The notes beneath the pieces were generated by a model. That model ran no database searches, was not told the origin of the DNA, and saw only the letters and a program-made list of their open reading frames with translations. From positions 3,410,001-3,474,000 of the forward strand of contig NZ_CP012677.1 in assembly GCF_001294625.1 (NCBI RefSeq): 64,000 nucleotides of DNA, read 5' to 3'. This document shows, one piece after another, positions 25,625 to 40,234 of this stretch (the first letter of the stretch is position 1; each line of letters begins with the position of its first letter). Origin of the DNA: Arthrobacter alpinus. GTDB lineage: Bacteria; Actinomycetota; Actinomycetes; Actinomycetales; Micrococcaceae. The position numbers and the translations under genes were made by a program.

Positions 25625-27075
25625 TTGTTCAACACCGCCTTGAAGAGTTTGCTTGCGTTGGGACTTGTCAATTGTGCTCCGGTGGCCACATCGACCTTGG
25701 GCATAACGATCGACACCACCACCTGGGGGTCATTCGCGGGTGCGAATCCAGTAAACCATGAGTTATTCAAACCATCTCCAAGCTCTGCGGTTCCCGTTTT
25801 GCCGGCAACTTTTACACCGGGGATGCCCGCCTGTGAGGCGATGCCGTTGTCCACAACGCTGACCATCCAATCCTTTATTTGGGCGGCGATCTCCGGTGTG
25901 GTGGATTGCCGCAATTCTTCGGGGACCAAACTGGATACCGTTTTCAGATCTGGTGTCCGCACAGTCTGCACCATGTTGGGCTGCATTTGCTTGCCACCAT
26001 TGGCAATGGCGGCCGTCATCATCGCGATCTGCAACGGTGAGGACAGAACGTTGAGCTGGCCAATGGCGCTTTGAGCCAAGGCGTCGTCGCTTAGCGGTCC
26101 CTTGCCTCCCGGGAATCGGCTGGTTACAACCTTGTCAGGGATTTTCGTGGAGTTGTCATTGAATCCGAACTTTTCCGCCTGCGCAGTAATGGCATCCTGC
26201 CCCAGATCCAGCGCGATACTGGCAAATGGTGTGTTACATGAGTTTTCCAGCGCAAACGTGAAGGTGGCTTCGGTCTGGGTGTAGCACTTGCCGTAGGCGT
26301 AATTCGGCAGAGCATAGCTGATGCCGGGGAAGGACATTTTGGCCGGATTGGGCAGCACGCTGTCCTTGTTGTACTTGCCGGATTCCAGGGCTGCTGCCGT
26401 GTCAATGAGCTTGAAGACCGATCCTGGCGCGTAGAGCTTCGTATAGGCCGAGGAACCGTAGAGATTGATGCCAGGAATCTGGCTCAATTCAGCTTGGGCC
26501 GCCCTTACCGAGCCTTCGTCATGGCTGGCCAACAAGTTGGTGTCGTAGGAGGGCTTGGAAACCATGGCAATAATGGCCCCAGTTTTCGGGTTCATGACCA
26601 CGATCGAGCCAGCAACGCCGTCCGGGATCATGTCGTAGGCCATCTTCTGGATGTCCTTGTCAATGGTCAGTTCCACGGAGTAACCCTGGGGGACGGCACC
26701 GGTGAATGCCTGTGAAATCCGTTCAAAAAATGCGTCATTTGAGGTTCCGGCCAGTTCATCCTTCATGGCGAACTCAAGGCCGTACTGGCCCGCATACTTG
26801 CTGAAGAAACCAGTCAGCCCGGCATACAACAGAGGATCGTTGTATTTTCGTTGGTACTTGCAGTCCGTGTCCGTGGGTACTGATTCAGCAATTGGCTGCC
26901 CGTCAACCAGGATGGGACCGCGGTTGCTGCAAAATGTTTTCAGCAGCTGCCGCTGATTGTTGGGGTTCGCGTTGAGTGAATCTGCAGCGAAGAACTGCAC
27001 GTACGAAATTGAGCCAAAAAGGAGTGCAAACAACGCGATGGCAACTATCCAGGAATTACGGATGGCCTGATTCAT
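25621..27075 (-). CDS. pbpA: Penicillin-binding protein PbpA (class B transpeptidase)
   Basis: A 484-residue class B PBP with an N-terminal membrane anchor ([19 protein letters not shown]). The transpeptidase motifs are SxxK in [10 protein letters not shown], SxN in ENSCNTPF, and KTG in [10 protein letters not shown]. It cross-links peptidoglycan in the periplasm-like space and is paired with the SEDS glycosyltransferase encoded just upstream, with which it overlaps by 4 bases (ATGA type). Kinase genes follow directly. Confidence 0.95.
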   Translation of the reverse strand: MNQAIRNSWIVAIALFALLFGSISYVQFFAADSLNANPNNQRQLLKTFCSNRGPILVDGQPIAESVPTDTDCKYQRKYNDPLLYAGLTGFFSKYAGQYGLEFAMKDELAGTSNDAFFERISQAFTGAVPQGYSVELTIDKDIQKMAYDMIPDGVAGSIVVMNPKTGAIIAMVSKPSYDTNLLASHDEGSVRAAQAELSQIPGINLYGSSAYTKLYAPGSVFKLIDTAAALESGKYNKDSVLPNPAKMSFPGISYALPNYAYGKCYTQTEATFTFALENSCNTPFASIALDLGQDAITAQAEKFGFNDNSTKIPDKVVTSRFPGGKGPLSDDALAQSAIGQLNVLSSPLQIAMMTAAIANGGKQMQPNMVQTVRTPDLKTVSSLVPEELRQSTTPEIAAQIKDWMVSVVDNGIASQAGIPGVKVAGKTGTAELGDGLNNSWFTGFAPANDPQVVVSIVMPKVDVATGAQLTSPNASKLFKAVLNK

Positions 27076-28436
27076 AGTGTGGGCACCTCCTTTTGCTGTT
27101 CATTCATGGAATTCGGAGAGAGATCCAAGGGCCGCCGGGCAGCGTCCGAGATTCGCAGGATCAGTGCCACAATGATCCAGTTGGCAAGCAAGGACGAGCC
27201 GCCGGCGGCGAGGAAGGGTGTGGTGAGGCCGGTGAGCGGAATGAGGCGGGTGACGCCCCCGATGATCACGAAGCACTGGAGTGCAAAGGAAAAGGCTAGT
27301 CCCACGGCTAAAAGCTTGCCGAAGGCATCACGCGTGCCAAGCGCTGCGCGGAATCCGCGGGCTACCAGCAGCGCGTAGAGGCAGAGCACAGCGAACAAGC
27401 CCACCAGGCCCAGTTCCTCGCCGATAGCTGCAATGATCATGTCGCTATTGGCGAGCGGCACTATCTCAGGGGAGCCCTGCCCGAACCCGGTGCCGAGCAA
27501 TCCCCCGTTGGCCATGCCAAAGAGACCCTGAACCACTTGGAAGCTGTCGCCCCCAATGTATTCGGGATTGAAAGCGTAGAGCCATCCGTCGATGCGTCGG
27601 TTTACGTGCGGAAAGATCTGGTACGCCGCAAAGCCACCCACGACCATCAGGGCCAGCCCGATGAGGATCCAGCTGATACGGCTGGTGGCCACATAGATCA
27701 TGACCATGAACAGGCCAAAGAACAGCACTGACGAGCCAAGATCGCGCTGAAAGACCAGAACGCCCACACTTGCCAGCCAGGCAACGATCATGGGGGCAAG
27801 ATCGCGGGTTCGTGGAAGCTGCAACGGCCCAATCTTCTTGCCGGCCAGCAAGATTAGATCCCGATTAGATGAAAGATAACCCGCGAAGAATATAGCAAGA
27901 GTGATCTTGGCGATTTCGCCGGGCTGGAAGGTAAACGGTCCCAACCTAATCCAGACTGTGGCTCCGTTGACGTCGCCTGCGGAGATGCCAGGAATCAAGG
28001 GGAGCAGGAGTAGGATCACCGAGGCCAGCAAGGAGATGTAGGTGTAGCGGCGCAGGATTCGATGGTCCTTGAGAATCCAAATCACGGCGATCGCGGCTGC
28101 CACGGCCAGTGTTGTCCACAGCCACTGGCGGGGTCCAGCCGAGTCGCCCTTGGTGATGTCCAGGCGATGGATGACCGCGAGCCCGATTCCGTTCAAGGCA
28201 ACCACAACGGGTAATATGACCGGATCGGCATATTTTGCTCGAAAGCGCAATGTGATGTGAACGGCCAATGACAAGACCGTCAGTACTGTCGACTGTGTGT
28301 AAAAGTCGTTGTCAAAGGTGCGTCCGAGGTTCAAGTTGACCAGCGCATTGGCCATGATGCCCACAGCCAGGGCCAGAAGCAAAAGGAGTAGCTCAGTATT
28401 GCGGCGCGGTTTGGCAACTGTTGCGAGCTGGCTCAT
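27072..28436 (-). CDS. rodA: FtsW/RodA/SpoVE family peptidoglycan polymerase
   Basis: A 454-residue SEDS-family protein of about twelve membrane helices. I choose ATG at 28436 because GGAGGT lies just upstream and the ATG overlaps the pstP TGA; a GTG at 28457 would add seven residues. Family signatures include the GDVNGATVWIRLGPFTFQPGEIAK region, the FQRDLGSSVLFFGLF run, and AIGEELGLVG. It polymerises glycan strands from lipid II with PbpA as partner. Confidence 0.94.
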   Translation of the reverse strand: MSQLATVAKPRRNTELLLLLLALAVGIMANALVNLNLGRTFDNDFYTQSTVLTVLSLAVHITLRFRAKYADPVILPVVVALNGIGLAVIHRLDITKGDSAGPRQWLWTTLAVAAAIAVIWILKDHRILRRYTYISLLASVILLLLPLIPGISAGDVNGATVWIRLGPFTFQPGEIAKITLAIFFAGYLSSNRDLILLAGKKIGPLQLPRTRDLAPMIVAWLASVGVLVFQRDLGSSVLFFGLFMVMIYVATSRISWILIGLALMVVGGFAAYQIFPHVNRRIDGWLYAFNPEYIGGDSFQVVQGLFGMANGGLLGTGFGQGSPEIVPLANSDMIIAAIGEELGLVGLFAVLCLYALLVARGFRAALGTRDAFGKLLAVGLAFSFALQCFVIIGGVTRLIPLTGLTTPFLAAGGSSLLANWIIVALILRISDAARRPLDLSPNSMNEQQKEVPTL

Positions 28437-30196
28437 CGGCCACCTCCGGGTGTGCATGTTGGTGTGGCCGACGGAGCATTCGTTGTCGGCGGCGGCGAAG
28501 CGGTGGCAGCCACAGCAGGGCTGGGTGGAACCGCGGATTCGGATGGGGGAGCCGAGGAGGTACCCGAAGGTGCAGTCGCCGAGTCGCTGGGCTCACATGG
28601 TGGCATGCTGGAACCGGTGCCAAGCTGCAGGTCGCTGATAATTTGCTCGGCACCACTCAATGATGATGTTGGCATTGTCTGTTTCACCAACTGTTGTGAA
28701 TAGTTCGGCAACGATGAAACGGTGACACCGGTTTCGCGCTGCAAGGAGGAGAGGGAGATGGGACCAAGGTTCTGGGAGACTCCCTTAAAAATAGCAACGT
28801 TGCCATTGGATACGCCAACATAGTACTGCGTCTGGGTCCAGGCGTACGCGACCCAGCCAGCGGCAACTATGGAGATGACAACTAGGGCGCCCACAATGGC
28901 CACCACCAACGGACGGAAGCGTACTCGCGGAAGAGACACCTCGTTTTCCTCGAGGACCGCTGCCGCGTCGGCCGGTTTGTGCGTCAGGAGCTGGGCTGCG
29001 CGCACGGTGGATGCGGCGCGGGCAAGCTGCGGGATCTTTCCTTCCTCGTTCGCCGTCAGTGCTGCGCCCACCAGTTCATGAGGGCGTAATGACAGTTCGT
29101 GGCGGACCGCGGCTGCCCGTATGTGTGCGTCCAACTCGCCCGGGGCATCATCCTCCGTCTGCGGGCGAGAGCCTTCCACAATCATTCGGTCGGCGCCCTG
29201 GCCGTCGGATGGCTCTGTGACGGAGGGTTTCGTGCCTGTGTCTGCATCTGTGCTGGTGTCGGTGACCGGAACGACGTCGGCAGCAGGCACCTTCTGCGAC
29301 GGCGCCCGACCCGCGTCGACAGTCTCCTTGTGCCCTTCTTGGTTCCGGGAGGAAAGAAGGGAGAGCTCCTGATCGTCCGGTTCCAAATCATCAGCGCGTG
29401 TACTATCTCCGGAGTGAATTTGGGTAGAAACCGTTTCCAGTGCTGCGGTGGATGTGTCATCTGGGGTGGATTCGACGACGTCAAAAACCACCACCGTGAC
29501 ATTGTCAGGTGATCCGGCGGCAAGCGTCAGCTCAATGAGTGTGTCCGCCGCTGTTGCCAGGTTCTTGGTGTGCCGAACGACTTCTTCGATCATCTCGTGG
29601 CGGACAAAATTTAGTCCGTCCGAGCACAGTAGCCAGCGTTCACCTATCTCGGTGTCAAAATACGTCAAATCCAGTTCAGGGGAAGCGTCGACGTCGCCCA
29701 GGACGCGCATGAGTACGTTTTTGTGAGGGTGGACCTCGGCCTCTGCCTCGGTCATCCGACCCTCATCAATCATCCGCTGCACGAACGTGTGGTCGGTGCT
29801 CATCTGGGCGAAGACGCCGTCCTTGAGACGATAAGCGCGCGAATCACCGATGTGCGCATAGGCTAGCCGATCCCCGGATAGCAACAGGGCTGTCACGGTG
29901 GTACCCATGCCCGCCAGCTTGGGATCTACATGAACCAGCTCGGACAAAAGTGAGTTGGCGCTCTGGATTTCATCGGCCAGGTGGGTGCCGGCGTCGTCCT
30001 TGTATCCGTCATGGTCAAGGTGGATCAGATCAAGCACCGTTGATGCGCTAGCCACATCTCCACCGGCATGACCGCCCATGCCGTCGGCAACAACTGCCAG
30101 ATACTGGCCAACGTAGGCAGAATCGTCATTCTTTGCTCGGACGAGGCCGACATTTGATCTCGCTGCGTAGCGGAGAATCAAGGGGTGTTCGGGCAT
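28433..30196 (-). CDS. pstP: PP2C-family Ser/Thr protein phosphatase with transmembrane segment
   Basis: A 587-residue protein. The PP2C domain spans about 1-240, with metal-binding VVADGMGGHAGG, GTTVTALLL, HIGDSRAYRL and a late SPDNVTVVVFD. An acidic linker of nearly 190 residues precedes one membrane helix (VAIVGALVVISIVAAGWV, near 430-450). The outer part ends in a Ser/Pro/Ala-rich tail. It reverses PknA/PknB phosphorylation. The linker is long for the family, as the mycobacterial enzyme is about 510 residues. Confidence 0.93.
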   Translation of the reverse strand: MPEHPLILRYAARSNVGLVRAKNDDSAYVGQYLAVVADGMGGHAGGDVASASTVLDLIHLDHDGYKDDAGTHLADEIQSANSLLSELVHVDPKLAGMGTTVTALLLSGDRLAYAHIGDSRAYRLKDGVFAQMSTDHTFVQRMIDEGRMTEAEAEVHPHKNVLMRVLGDVDASPELDLTYFDTEIGERWLLCSDGLNFVRHEMIEEVVRHTKNLATAADTLIELTLAAGSPDNVTVVVFDVVESTPDDTSTAALETVSTQIHSGDSTRADDLEPDDQELSLLSSRNQEGHKETVDAGRAPSQKVPAADVVPVTDTSTDADTGTKPSVTEPSDGQGADRMIVEGSRPQTEDDAPGELDAHIRAAAVRHELSLRPHELVGAALTANEEGKIPQLARAASTVRAAQLLTHKPADAAAVLEENEVSLPRVRFRPLVVAIVGALVVISIVAAGWVAYAWTQTQYYVGVSNGNVAIFKGVSQNLGPISLSSLQRETGVTVSSLPNYSQQLVKQTMPTSSLSGAEQIISDLQLGTGSSMPPCEPSDSATAPSGTSSAPPSESAVPPSPAVAATASPPPTTNAPSATPTCTPGGGR

Positions 30197-30198
30197 AC

Positions 30199-30684
30199 TT
30201 AGGCCCTCAATTCGATAACCGTTTTACCGATCCGAACCGGAACACCAAGTTCCACGGGCAATGCACGAGTTAGTTGGGTGCCGCCAAGATATGTGCCGTT
30301 CGTGGAACCGAGGTCTTCGATGAACCAGCGGGTTCCTTGTGGAAACAAACGCGCGTGACGTCCTGAAGCATAGTCGTCCTCAAGCACCAGGGTGGCCTCC
30401 TGTGCCCTGCCCAGCAAAATGGGGGTTCCCGTAAGTTCTAATGTGGTGCCGCTGAGGGGGCCCTCGGTGACAACGAGTTGGCGGGCCGCCGCTTTGGCGG
30501 GGGGAGCCGCCTGAACAAGTTCCGGATGTTTGCGGGCTTGGCGCGCGGTGGGGGCGCCAACTTTGGCTTTCTGGCCAATTACGAGGTCACGGCGCATGGC
30601 GGCAACAACGCTGAACACCATGACCCATATCAGGATCAGGAAGCCGAAGCGCAAAATAGTGACGGTCAGGCTGAGATCGTTCAT
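30199..30684 (-). CDS. fhaB: FHA domain membrane protein FhaB
   Basis: A 161-residue protein with an N-terminal membrane helix (ILRFGFLILIWVMVFSVV) and a C-terminal FHA domain containing ILLGRAQEATLVL, SGRHARLF and LGSTNGTYLGG, the phosphothreonine-binding residues. In mycobacteria FhaB (FipA) links PknA signalling to division proteins. Its ATG overlaps the fhaA stop (ATGA). Confidence 0.94.
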   Translation of the reverse strand: MNDLSLTVTILRFGFLILIWVMVFSVVAAMRRDLVIGQKAKVGAPTARQARKHPELVQAAPPAKAAARQLVVTEGPLSGTTLELTGTPILLGRAQEATLVLEDDYASGRHARLFPQGTRWFIEDLGSTNGTYLGGTQLTRALPVELGVPVRIGKTVIELRA

Positions 30685-31493
30685 GGGCGGGACCCGTTTC
30701 TTGCCGGCAAAATGCGGAAAGTGATTTGAGTGCGGCCCATGGTGATGGTGGAGCCATCAGTGAGTGAGGCACTGCCGTTGACACGGTGTCCGTCGACATA
30801 GCTGCCGTTGGTGGAGCCAAGGTCGACGGCGGTACTCACGCCTTCCCTTGTTCGGATCTCGAGATGCTTGCGGGAGACTCCCGTGTCATCGATGAGGATG
30901 TCCGCCTCTGAGGAACGGCCCAAGATGATGGAGCTGGAGTTCAGGGAATACCGCTGCCCATCGATATCCAGGACTGGTTGCCCGTCTACGGGGCTGGAGG
31001 CTGGAGGCTGGCGTTTGTAAACAGGGGCTGGTGGCTGTCCGGGCGCACGGCCGGGGGCGGCGGGCGGCCTGACGGGGCTATGGGAGGGCTGCTGCGTTCC
31101 GGCGTTGAGCCGGGCGGCAGAGTTTTCCTTCTCGGTGGCGGAGGCGATCTCAAATTGGCCCGCACGGAGTTCGCCCTGGTGGTTGAAGGCCACACGGACA
31201 GGGCCCTGAAGCACATACCCTTGGCTGCGCGCATGGTTAATGACCACATCGCACAGTTCCTCGGCAAGAGTGACGCCCCATGAGCGGGCGCGTTCAAAGT
31301 CTGAGTCGCCAAGTTGAATATTGAAAACGTTGGGCGCCAAGGTGCGTCCGGCATCCAATGTCATCGCCTTGTCATCGAGCTCGCGTCGCAGCGCACTGGC
31401 CATCTCAACCGGCTGCAAAGACTTGGACCCGCGGGAGAAGGCGCCACGAACTGCCTTTTCAATGCCCTTTTCAACGTTGTCAAACAATCCCAT
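30681..31493 (-). CDS. fhaA: DUF3662 and FHA domain protein FhaA
   Basis: A 270-residue protein from ATG at 31493 (MGLFDNVEKGIEKAV), preceded by GAGGAG; the frame continues to 31577 but that part looks non-coding. Residues 1-115 are DUF3662 (RGAFSRGSKSLQPVEMASAL). A Pro-rich linker follows, then an FHA domain with IILGRSSEADILI, VSRKHLEI and LGSTNGSYVDG. FhaA binds phosphorylated partners of the PASTA kinases, such as the MviN lipid II flippase in mycobacteria. It is the first gene of the seven-gene operon. Confidence 0.94.
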   Translation of the reverse strand: MGLFDNVEKGIEKAVRGAFSRGSKSLQPVEMASALRRELDDKAMTLDAGRTLAPNVFNIQLGDSDFERARSWGVTLAEELCDVVINHARSQGYVLQGPVRVAFNHQGELRAGQFEIASATEKENSAARLNAGTQQPSHSPVRPPAAPGRAPGQPPAPVYKRQPPASSPVDGQPVLDIDGQRYSLNSSSIILGRSSEADILIDDTGVSRKHLEIRTREGVSTAVDLGSTNGSYVDGHRVNGSASLTDGSTITMGRTQITFRILPARNGSRP

Positions 31494-31934
31494 AAGTTCT
31501 CCTCTCACTGGCTTCTGCTCTCTGCACTGGCCGCTGTGCATGCGCGCCGCAATGCTCACTAAACGTGGTGCCCGCACCCTTAGTCGCTGACCTATAACAA
31601 GCTAGGGGCTGACCTAAAACCAGCGTTATCTGTTAGCTGCCCGGCCCGCGGGCAACACTCCACTTGGTCGATACTACTGGGCAAGACTTGGAATAACCTC
31701 ACTGCGACAAGGAATTGGGGCGGATTTCATACCCAAGTAGGGGGTCACTCCCAAGGCAAAAAGTAACATGGCAACCGCGTGTTCCCGGCCCAGTACAGCC
31801 AAATTGGGTAGCCTCAAAGGTGCTCCGGGCCAACCGCCGGAAGGGCCGTTTAGGTAATTCGGCAAAGTGTCCTATATGCTTGATCTCGCTGTTCCACTGA
31901 TTTTTGAAAGAGAAAAAGTGGACTGTTCGAAAAC
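31494..31934. other. Intergenic region upstream of fhaA
   Basis: No gene is supported in these 440 bp. It must hold the promoter of the fhaA-pknB operon on the minus strand and of tRNA-Leu on the plus strand. A direct repeat, GCTGACCTATAAC (31586) and GCTGACCTAAAAC (31608), is spaced 22 bp apart. Confidence 0.5.
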
Positions 31935-32017
31935 GCGCGAGTGGCGGAACGGCAGACGCGCTGGCTTCAGGTGCCAGTGTCCGAAAGGGCGTGGGGGTTC
32001 AAATCCCCCCTCGCGCA
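31935..32017 (+). tRNA. tRNA-Leu (anticodon CAG)
   Basis: An 83-nt class II tRNA. Acceptor GCGCGAG pairs with CTCGCGC; anticodon stem CTGGC/GCCAG encloses TTCAGGT (anticodon CAG). It has a long variable arm (TGTCCGAAAGGGCG), T arm GGGGGTTCAAATCCCCC and discriminator A. Confidence 0.97.
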
Positions 32018-32026
32018 CGTTTTTGA

Positions 32027-32070
32027 ATACCCCGGCGGAACCATGGTTCCGCCGGGGTATTTTGTTTTTA
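32027..32070 (+). terminator. Terminator after tRNA-Leu
   Basis: A 16-bp stem, ATACCCCGGCGGAACC / GGTTCCGCCGGGGTAT, with a 2-nt nominal loop, followed by TTTGTTTTT. Confidence 0.9.
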
Positions 32071-32268
32071 CCACCGTGTTTCCGCGGCTTCAGCTCCCTT
32101 CCAGATGAGTCTTGGCCACTGGTCGGCTCCTGCGATGAAGGCGTCAGTGATGGTCAAATGGCGTCCTGGCGCAAATACAATTTTTGCGAACTTCGGACTG
32201 TTAATAGGCTCCGCTTTATTAAAGGACCCGGCGAGGACAAGAAATTACATGTATGCACCCAAGCTGGC

Positions 32269-33361
32269 GGCGGTGTCAAGCCGTCTTAGCAACATCGTCG
32301 TTGAGTAGCTTGGTGAATACTTCTCGTGGTGTGAGGAATCCCAGGACGGCGCGGGGCCGGTCGTTGAGCTCATCAGCGATGGAGTCCAGGTAGGGCTGAT
32401 GACTGGTCAGCTCGATGCCCTTGGGCAGGTACTCCCTGATCAGCCCATTGGTGTTCTCGTTCGATGGCCTCTCCCACGGCGAGTGGGGATGTGCGAAATA
32501 GACGGGAAGGTCCGTGGCCAGTGTCAGTTGTGCGTGGCGGGCCATCTCGGTGCCTTGATCCCACGTCAGGGAACCACGCATCAGGGCCGGCAGGTCATTG
32601 ACCCGGTTGATCAGCACGTCGGCGAGGCCGTCGGCCTTCTTGCCTTCAGGCAGGCCCAGCATGATCAAGAACCTGCTGTGCCTCTCGACCAGGGTTGCGA
32701 TAGCACTCTTGCCGCCCTTGCCGACCACCAAGTCCCCTTCCCACGCACCTGGAACACGGCGATCTGCTGCTTCCTCTGGACGGTCGTCGATGCTGACCAT
32801 GCCAATGATCCGTCCACCTGTGCGTTCACCCAGCGGCTTCACTGATTTTCGTTTGGTGCGCTTGGATTGCAGCAGGATTCCGGACTTGGCAAGCTCGCCC
32901 TTGGGCAGGGCGTAGATCCAGCGGTAGATCGCCTCGTGGGAGACGGTGCGGCCTTCGGCGTCGGGTGATTTCGTCATGGTCTCAACGCTGTCGTCTGTGG
33001 CTTCCAAACGCAAACGACCGGCGATCTGCCGCGGCGTCCTAGACCTGGCCAGATCAGCCTTCACCCGGGCGGCAAGGACCGGATCCGTCTCGATCTTCCG
33101 TGCCTGCGGCCGGCTACGCCGACGCTCAGCAGCACAGTCCGCACTCACCGGACGATACCCGCGGGTCTTCGTCGAATTCCTGTGGCGTTCCCGCCAAATG
33201 ATCGTGTGGTCACGGCCAAGATCCGCACCGATCTGACGATCAGACTTGCCAGCCAGAATGCCTACGGCGATGTCCGCCCGATCCGAAAACGACAATCGCC
33301 TACGCCCCACCAGCAACTCCTCTACTCAACCAACTTGTTGCTTCGACGGTATGACACCGCC
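32269..33361 (-). mobile_element. IS30-family insertion sequence
   Basis: A 1093-bp element bounded by imperfect terminal repeats GGCGGTGTCAAGCCGTC (left) and GGCGGTGTCATACCGTC (right, read inward). GGC at 32266-32268 is repeated at 33362-33364, a 3-bp target duplication of the size seen for this family. It carries one transposase gene on the minus strand. Confidence 0.9.
32276..33310 (-). CDS. IS30-family transposase
   Basis: A 344-residue transposase. I prefer GTG at 33310, 6 nt after GAGGAG; TTG at 33316 adds two residues. The N-terminal helix-turn-helix is FSDRADIAVGILAGKSDRQI. The DDE core shows Asp in WEGDLVVGKGG, Asp in LTWDQGTEMARH and Glu in PSNENTNGLIREYLP, as in IS30. It is full length, so the element may be active. 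Confidence 0.94.
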   Translation of the reverse strand: MGRRRLSFSDRADIAVGILAGKSDRQIGADLGRDHTIIWRERHRNSTKTRGYRPVSADCAAERRRSRPQARKIETDPVLAARVKADLARSRTPRQIAGRLRLEATDDSVETMTKSPDAEGRTVSHEAIYRWIYALPKGELAKSGILLQSKRTKRKSVKPLGERTGGRIIGMVSIDDRPEEAADRRVPGAWEGDLVVGKGGKSAIATLVERHSRFLIMLGLPEGKKADGLADVLINRVNDLPALMRGSLTWDQGTEMARHAQLTLATDLPVYFAHPHSPWERPSNENTNGLIREYLPKGIELTSHQPYLDSIADELNDRPRAVLGFLTPREVFTKLLNDDVAKTA

Positions 33362-33494
33362 GGCGACTCCTTCAGTCTCACCAACTGGGCGGAGCGCAGA
33401 GAGTAAAAGCGCAGAGAGTAAACAAGAACAGCTCGGAAACTAAAGGCCCGCGAAGATTCAACCACTCTGGCAGGACGCCAATTAGGGTGGAAGC

Positions 33495-33868
33495 ATGAAG
33501 AACTACTTGATACGCATTGGCGTTCAGCTAGGCCCTCCGCGGTGGCGTTCATCCTCGCAGCGCTCATCCTGCCAGGGTTCCATCTACGGTTCGCAGGTTT
33601 CCTGACCGCGGTGATTGTCTTCACCATCGCGCAAAGCCTTGCGACAGGCATCGTTGGGAGGATGGCTGAGAAGCACATTCCTGCCATTAGCGCTGCTGCC
33701 TCCCTCATCTCCACCTTCCTTGCCTTGCTGATTGCCAACAGCTTTGGAGGGGGTACCTCGATTCGTACGTTCGTGGCATGGGTGCTGGCGACCGTAATTG
33801 TGTGGGCTGTAACGGCTGCGGGCGCCGCCTTCCTTCCCCGACTCCGACTCAAGAGGGCGGCACAGTAG
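33495..33868 (+). pseudogene. Phage-holin-family-like membrane protein, frameshifted near its start
   Basis: ATG at 33495 behind GGGTGG starts MKNYLIRIGVQLGP, typical of these small membrane proteins, but the frame is lost within 47 bases. The rest is read from 33542 in another frame (VAFILAALILPGFHLRFAG, then three more helices and a basic tail RLRLKRAAQ). The span of 374 bases is one short of a multiple of three. One base added near GGCCCTCCGCGG would restore a 124-residue protein. Translation from GTG at 33542 (108 aa) is possible. It is a natural mutation or a sequencing error. Confidence 0.65.
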
Positions 33869-33880
33869 ACACAGGTAAAC

Positions 33881-34314
33881 GGGTGTTGGCTGGTTTGCTT
33901 TGTGGTTGAAAGGTGTGTATTGTTTTTCGAGTTGCCTTGGTTGTTTGGGGCAGGGATTCGTAGGGTTTTGGACTGTTTTTTGGTTCTTGATCTGTGGGTT
34001 TGTTGGGTTTGTTCGTTGTTTAGCGGATTTGCTTTATGGATTCTTTGCGGGTAAGCTTGAAAAGTTGCTCCGGCACTGATCGTCATGGTTCTTCTGCTTG
34101 TTTGCAGGGTTTTTGTGGGGTGTTGGCTGGGTGTGGTTGTTGTTTGAGAACTCAATAGTGTGCCAAGTTTTATTGATACCAATTTATTGTATTGAATTGG
34201 TTATTTGACTGTTTGTTGCCGCCCCTGTGGTGACGGCAGTCTTTAGCTGGTTTCGAATTTAGTGCACATGGCTGTAACCTTTTTCCGGTTTGGTTGTGTG
34301 TGTCTGTTTGTTTT
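33881..34314 (+). promoter_or_regulatory. rRNA leader region with 16S processing stem
   Basis: A GT-rich untranslated leader. CAATAGTGTGCCAA (34153-34166) can pair with TTGGCACACTGTTG (36080-36093) in the spacer, enclosing the 16S rRNA as an RNase III-type stem. TTGAGAACT just before it recurs in the spacer before 23S. Promoters must lie upstream, but I cannot place them with confidence. Confidence 0.65.
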
Positions 34315-39593
<5,279 letters not shown>

Positions 39594-39867
39594 ACACAAA
39601 CACTCCCATACAGGGTGCGAATAAATCAAAAGCTATTCACACCCCACAAGAGTAACAAAGCATGCTCGCGTTCACTATGTGGTTCCCAAACAACAAACCC
39701 AACGTTCGTTGTTAACACGGGAACAAAACAACACAAGAAACCCTTGTGACTAACCCCACCACCAGTGCGGGCACATCACAACCAGGAATCTTGTATAATA
39801 GAATAACTGATTGATCCACACAACACCCAACAAACCACCCAACCAGATACCTGGTCCTGGGAATAAA

Positions 39868-39986
39868 GTTACGGTGGTCATAGCGTGGGGGAAACGCCCG
39901 GTCCCATTCCGAACCCGGAAGCTAAGACCCACAGCGCCGATGGTACTGCATTCGACAGGATGTGGGAGAGTAGGACACCGCCGGAC
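39868..39986 (+). rRNA. 5S ribosomal RNA, copy 1
   Basis: 119 nt from GTTACGGTGGTCATAGCGTG to GACACCGCCGGAC. It contains the conserved GGGGGAAACGCCCGGTCCCA and CCGAACCCGGAAGCTAAG runs, and its ends pair. Confidence 0.95.
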
Positions 39987-40002
39987 AAACAGTAAAAAGG
40001 TC

Positions 40003-40036
40003 GAGGCCCCACACCACACGGTGCGGGGCCTCCCTC
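40003..40036 (+). terminator. rRNA operon terminator, copy 1
   Basis: Stem GAGGCCCC...GGGGCCTC with an inner ACACC/GGTGC extension, just after 5S, followed by CCCTCATTT. Confidence 0.85.
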
Positions 40037-40234
40037 ATTTAACCAACCACCACCACCAACCACCACCAACCAACCACCACCAACCACGACCAGCCTCCCC
40101 ACCAAGAAGCCACACCCCTTTAAACACCCCCACAACCAGAAACCCCAAACAACTAGAAACCCCAAACAACTACAGACCCCAAGACAGCCACACCAAGACG
40201 GTTGGCGCTGATGGGTGGCCTTGACGAGGTGGTG
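40037..40234. repeat. AC-rich tail of rRNA block, copy 1
   Basis: Low-complexity ACC/AACC repeats (40041-40090), then a 17-bp unit, AGAAACCCCAAACAACT, repeated twice and partly a third time (40138-40180). No gene is supported; the short plus-strand ORFs here have repetitive composition. Confidence 0.7.

Larger units (their letters stand above)
32105..33443 (+). pseudogene. Small ORF split by the IS30 element
   Basis: Removing the IS (32269-33361) and one copy of the 3-bp target repeat joins 32105-32268 to 33365-33443 in one frame of 80 codons with no stop. The parts are MSLGHWSAPAMKASVMVKWR through APKLA, then TPSVSPTGRSAESKSAESKQ to the end. An inner ATG at 32135 is an equally good start. 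The middle (TIFANFGLLIGSALL) is mildly hydrophobic and the tail repeats RSAESKSAESK. I do not recognise it. The frame being open is suggestive, not proof of a gene. Confidence 0.45.

Noticed and set aside
40041..40180. AC-rich repeats after 5S as a CRISPR array
   Set aside because: The units are 4-17 bp, without regular unique spacers or nearby cas genes.
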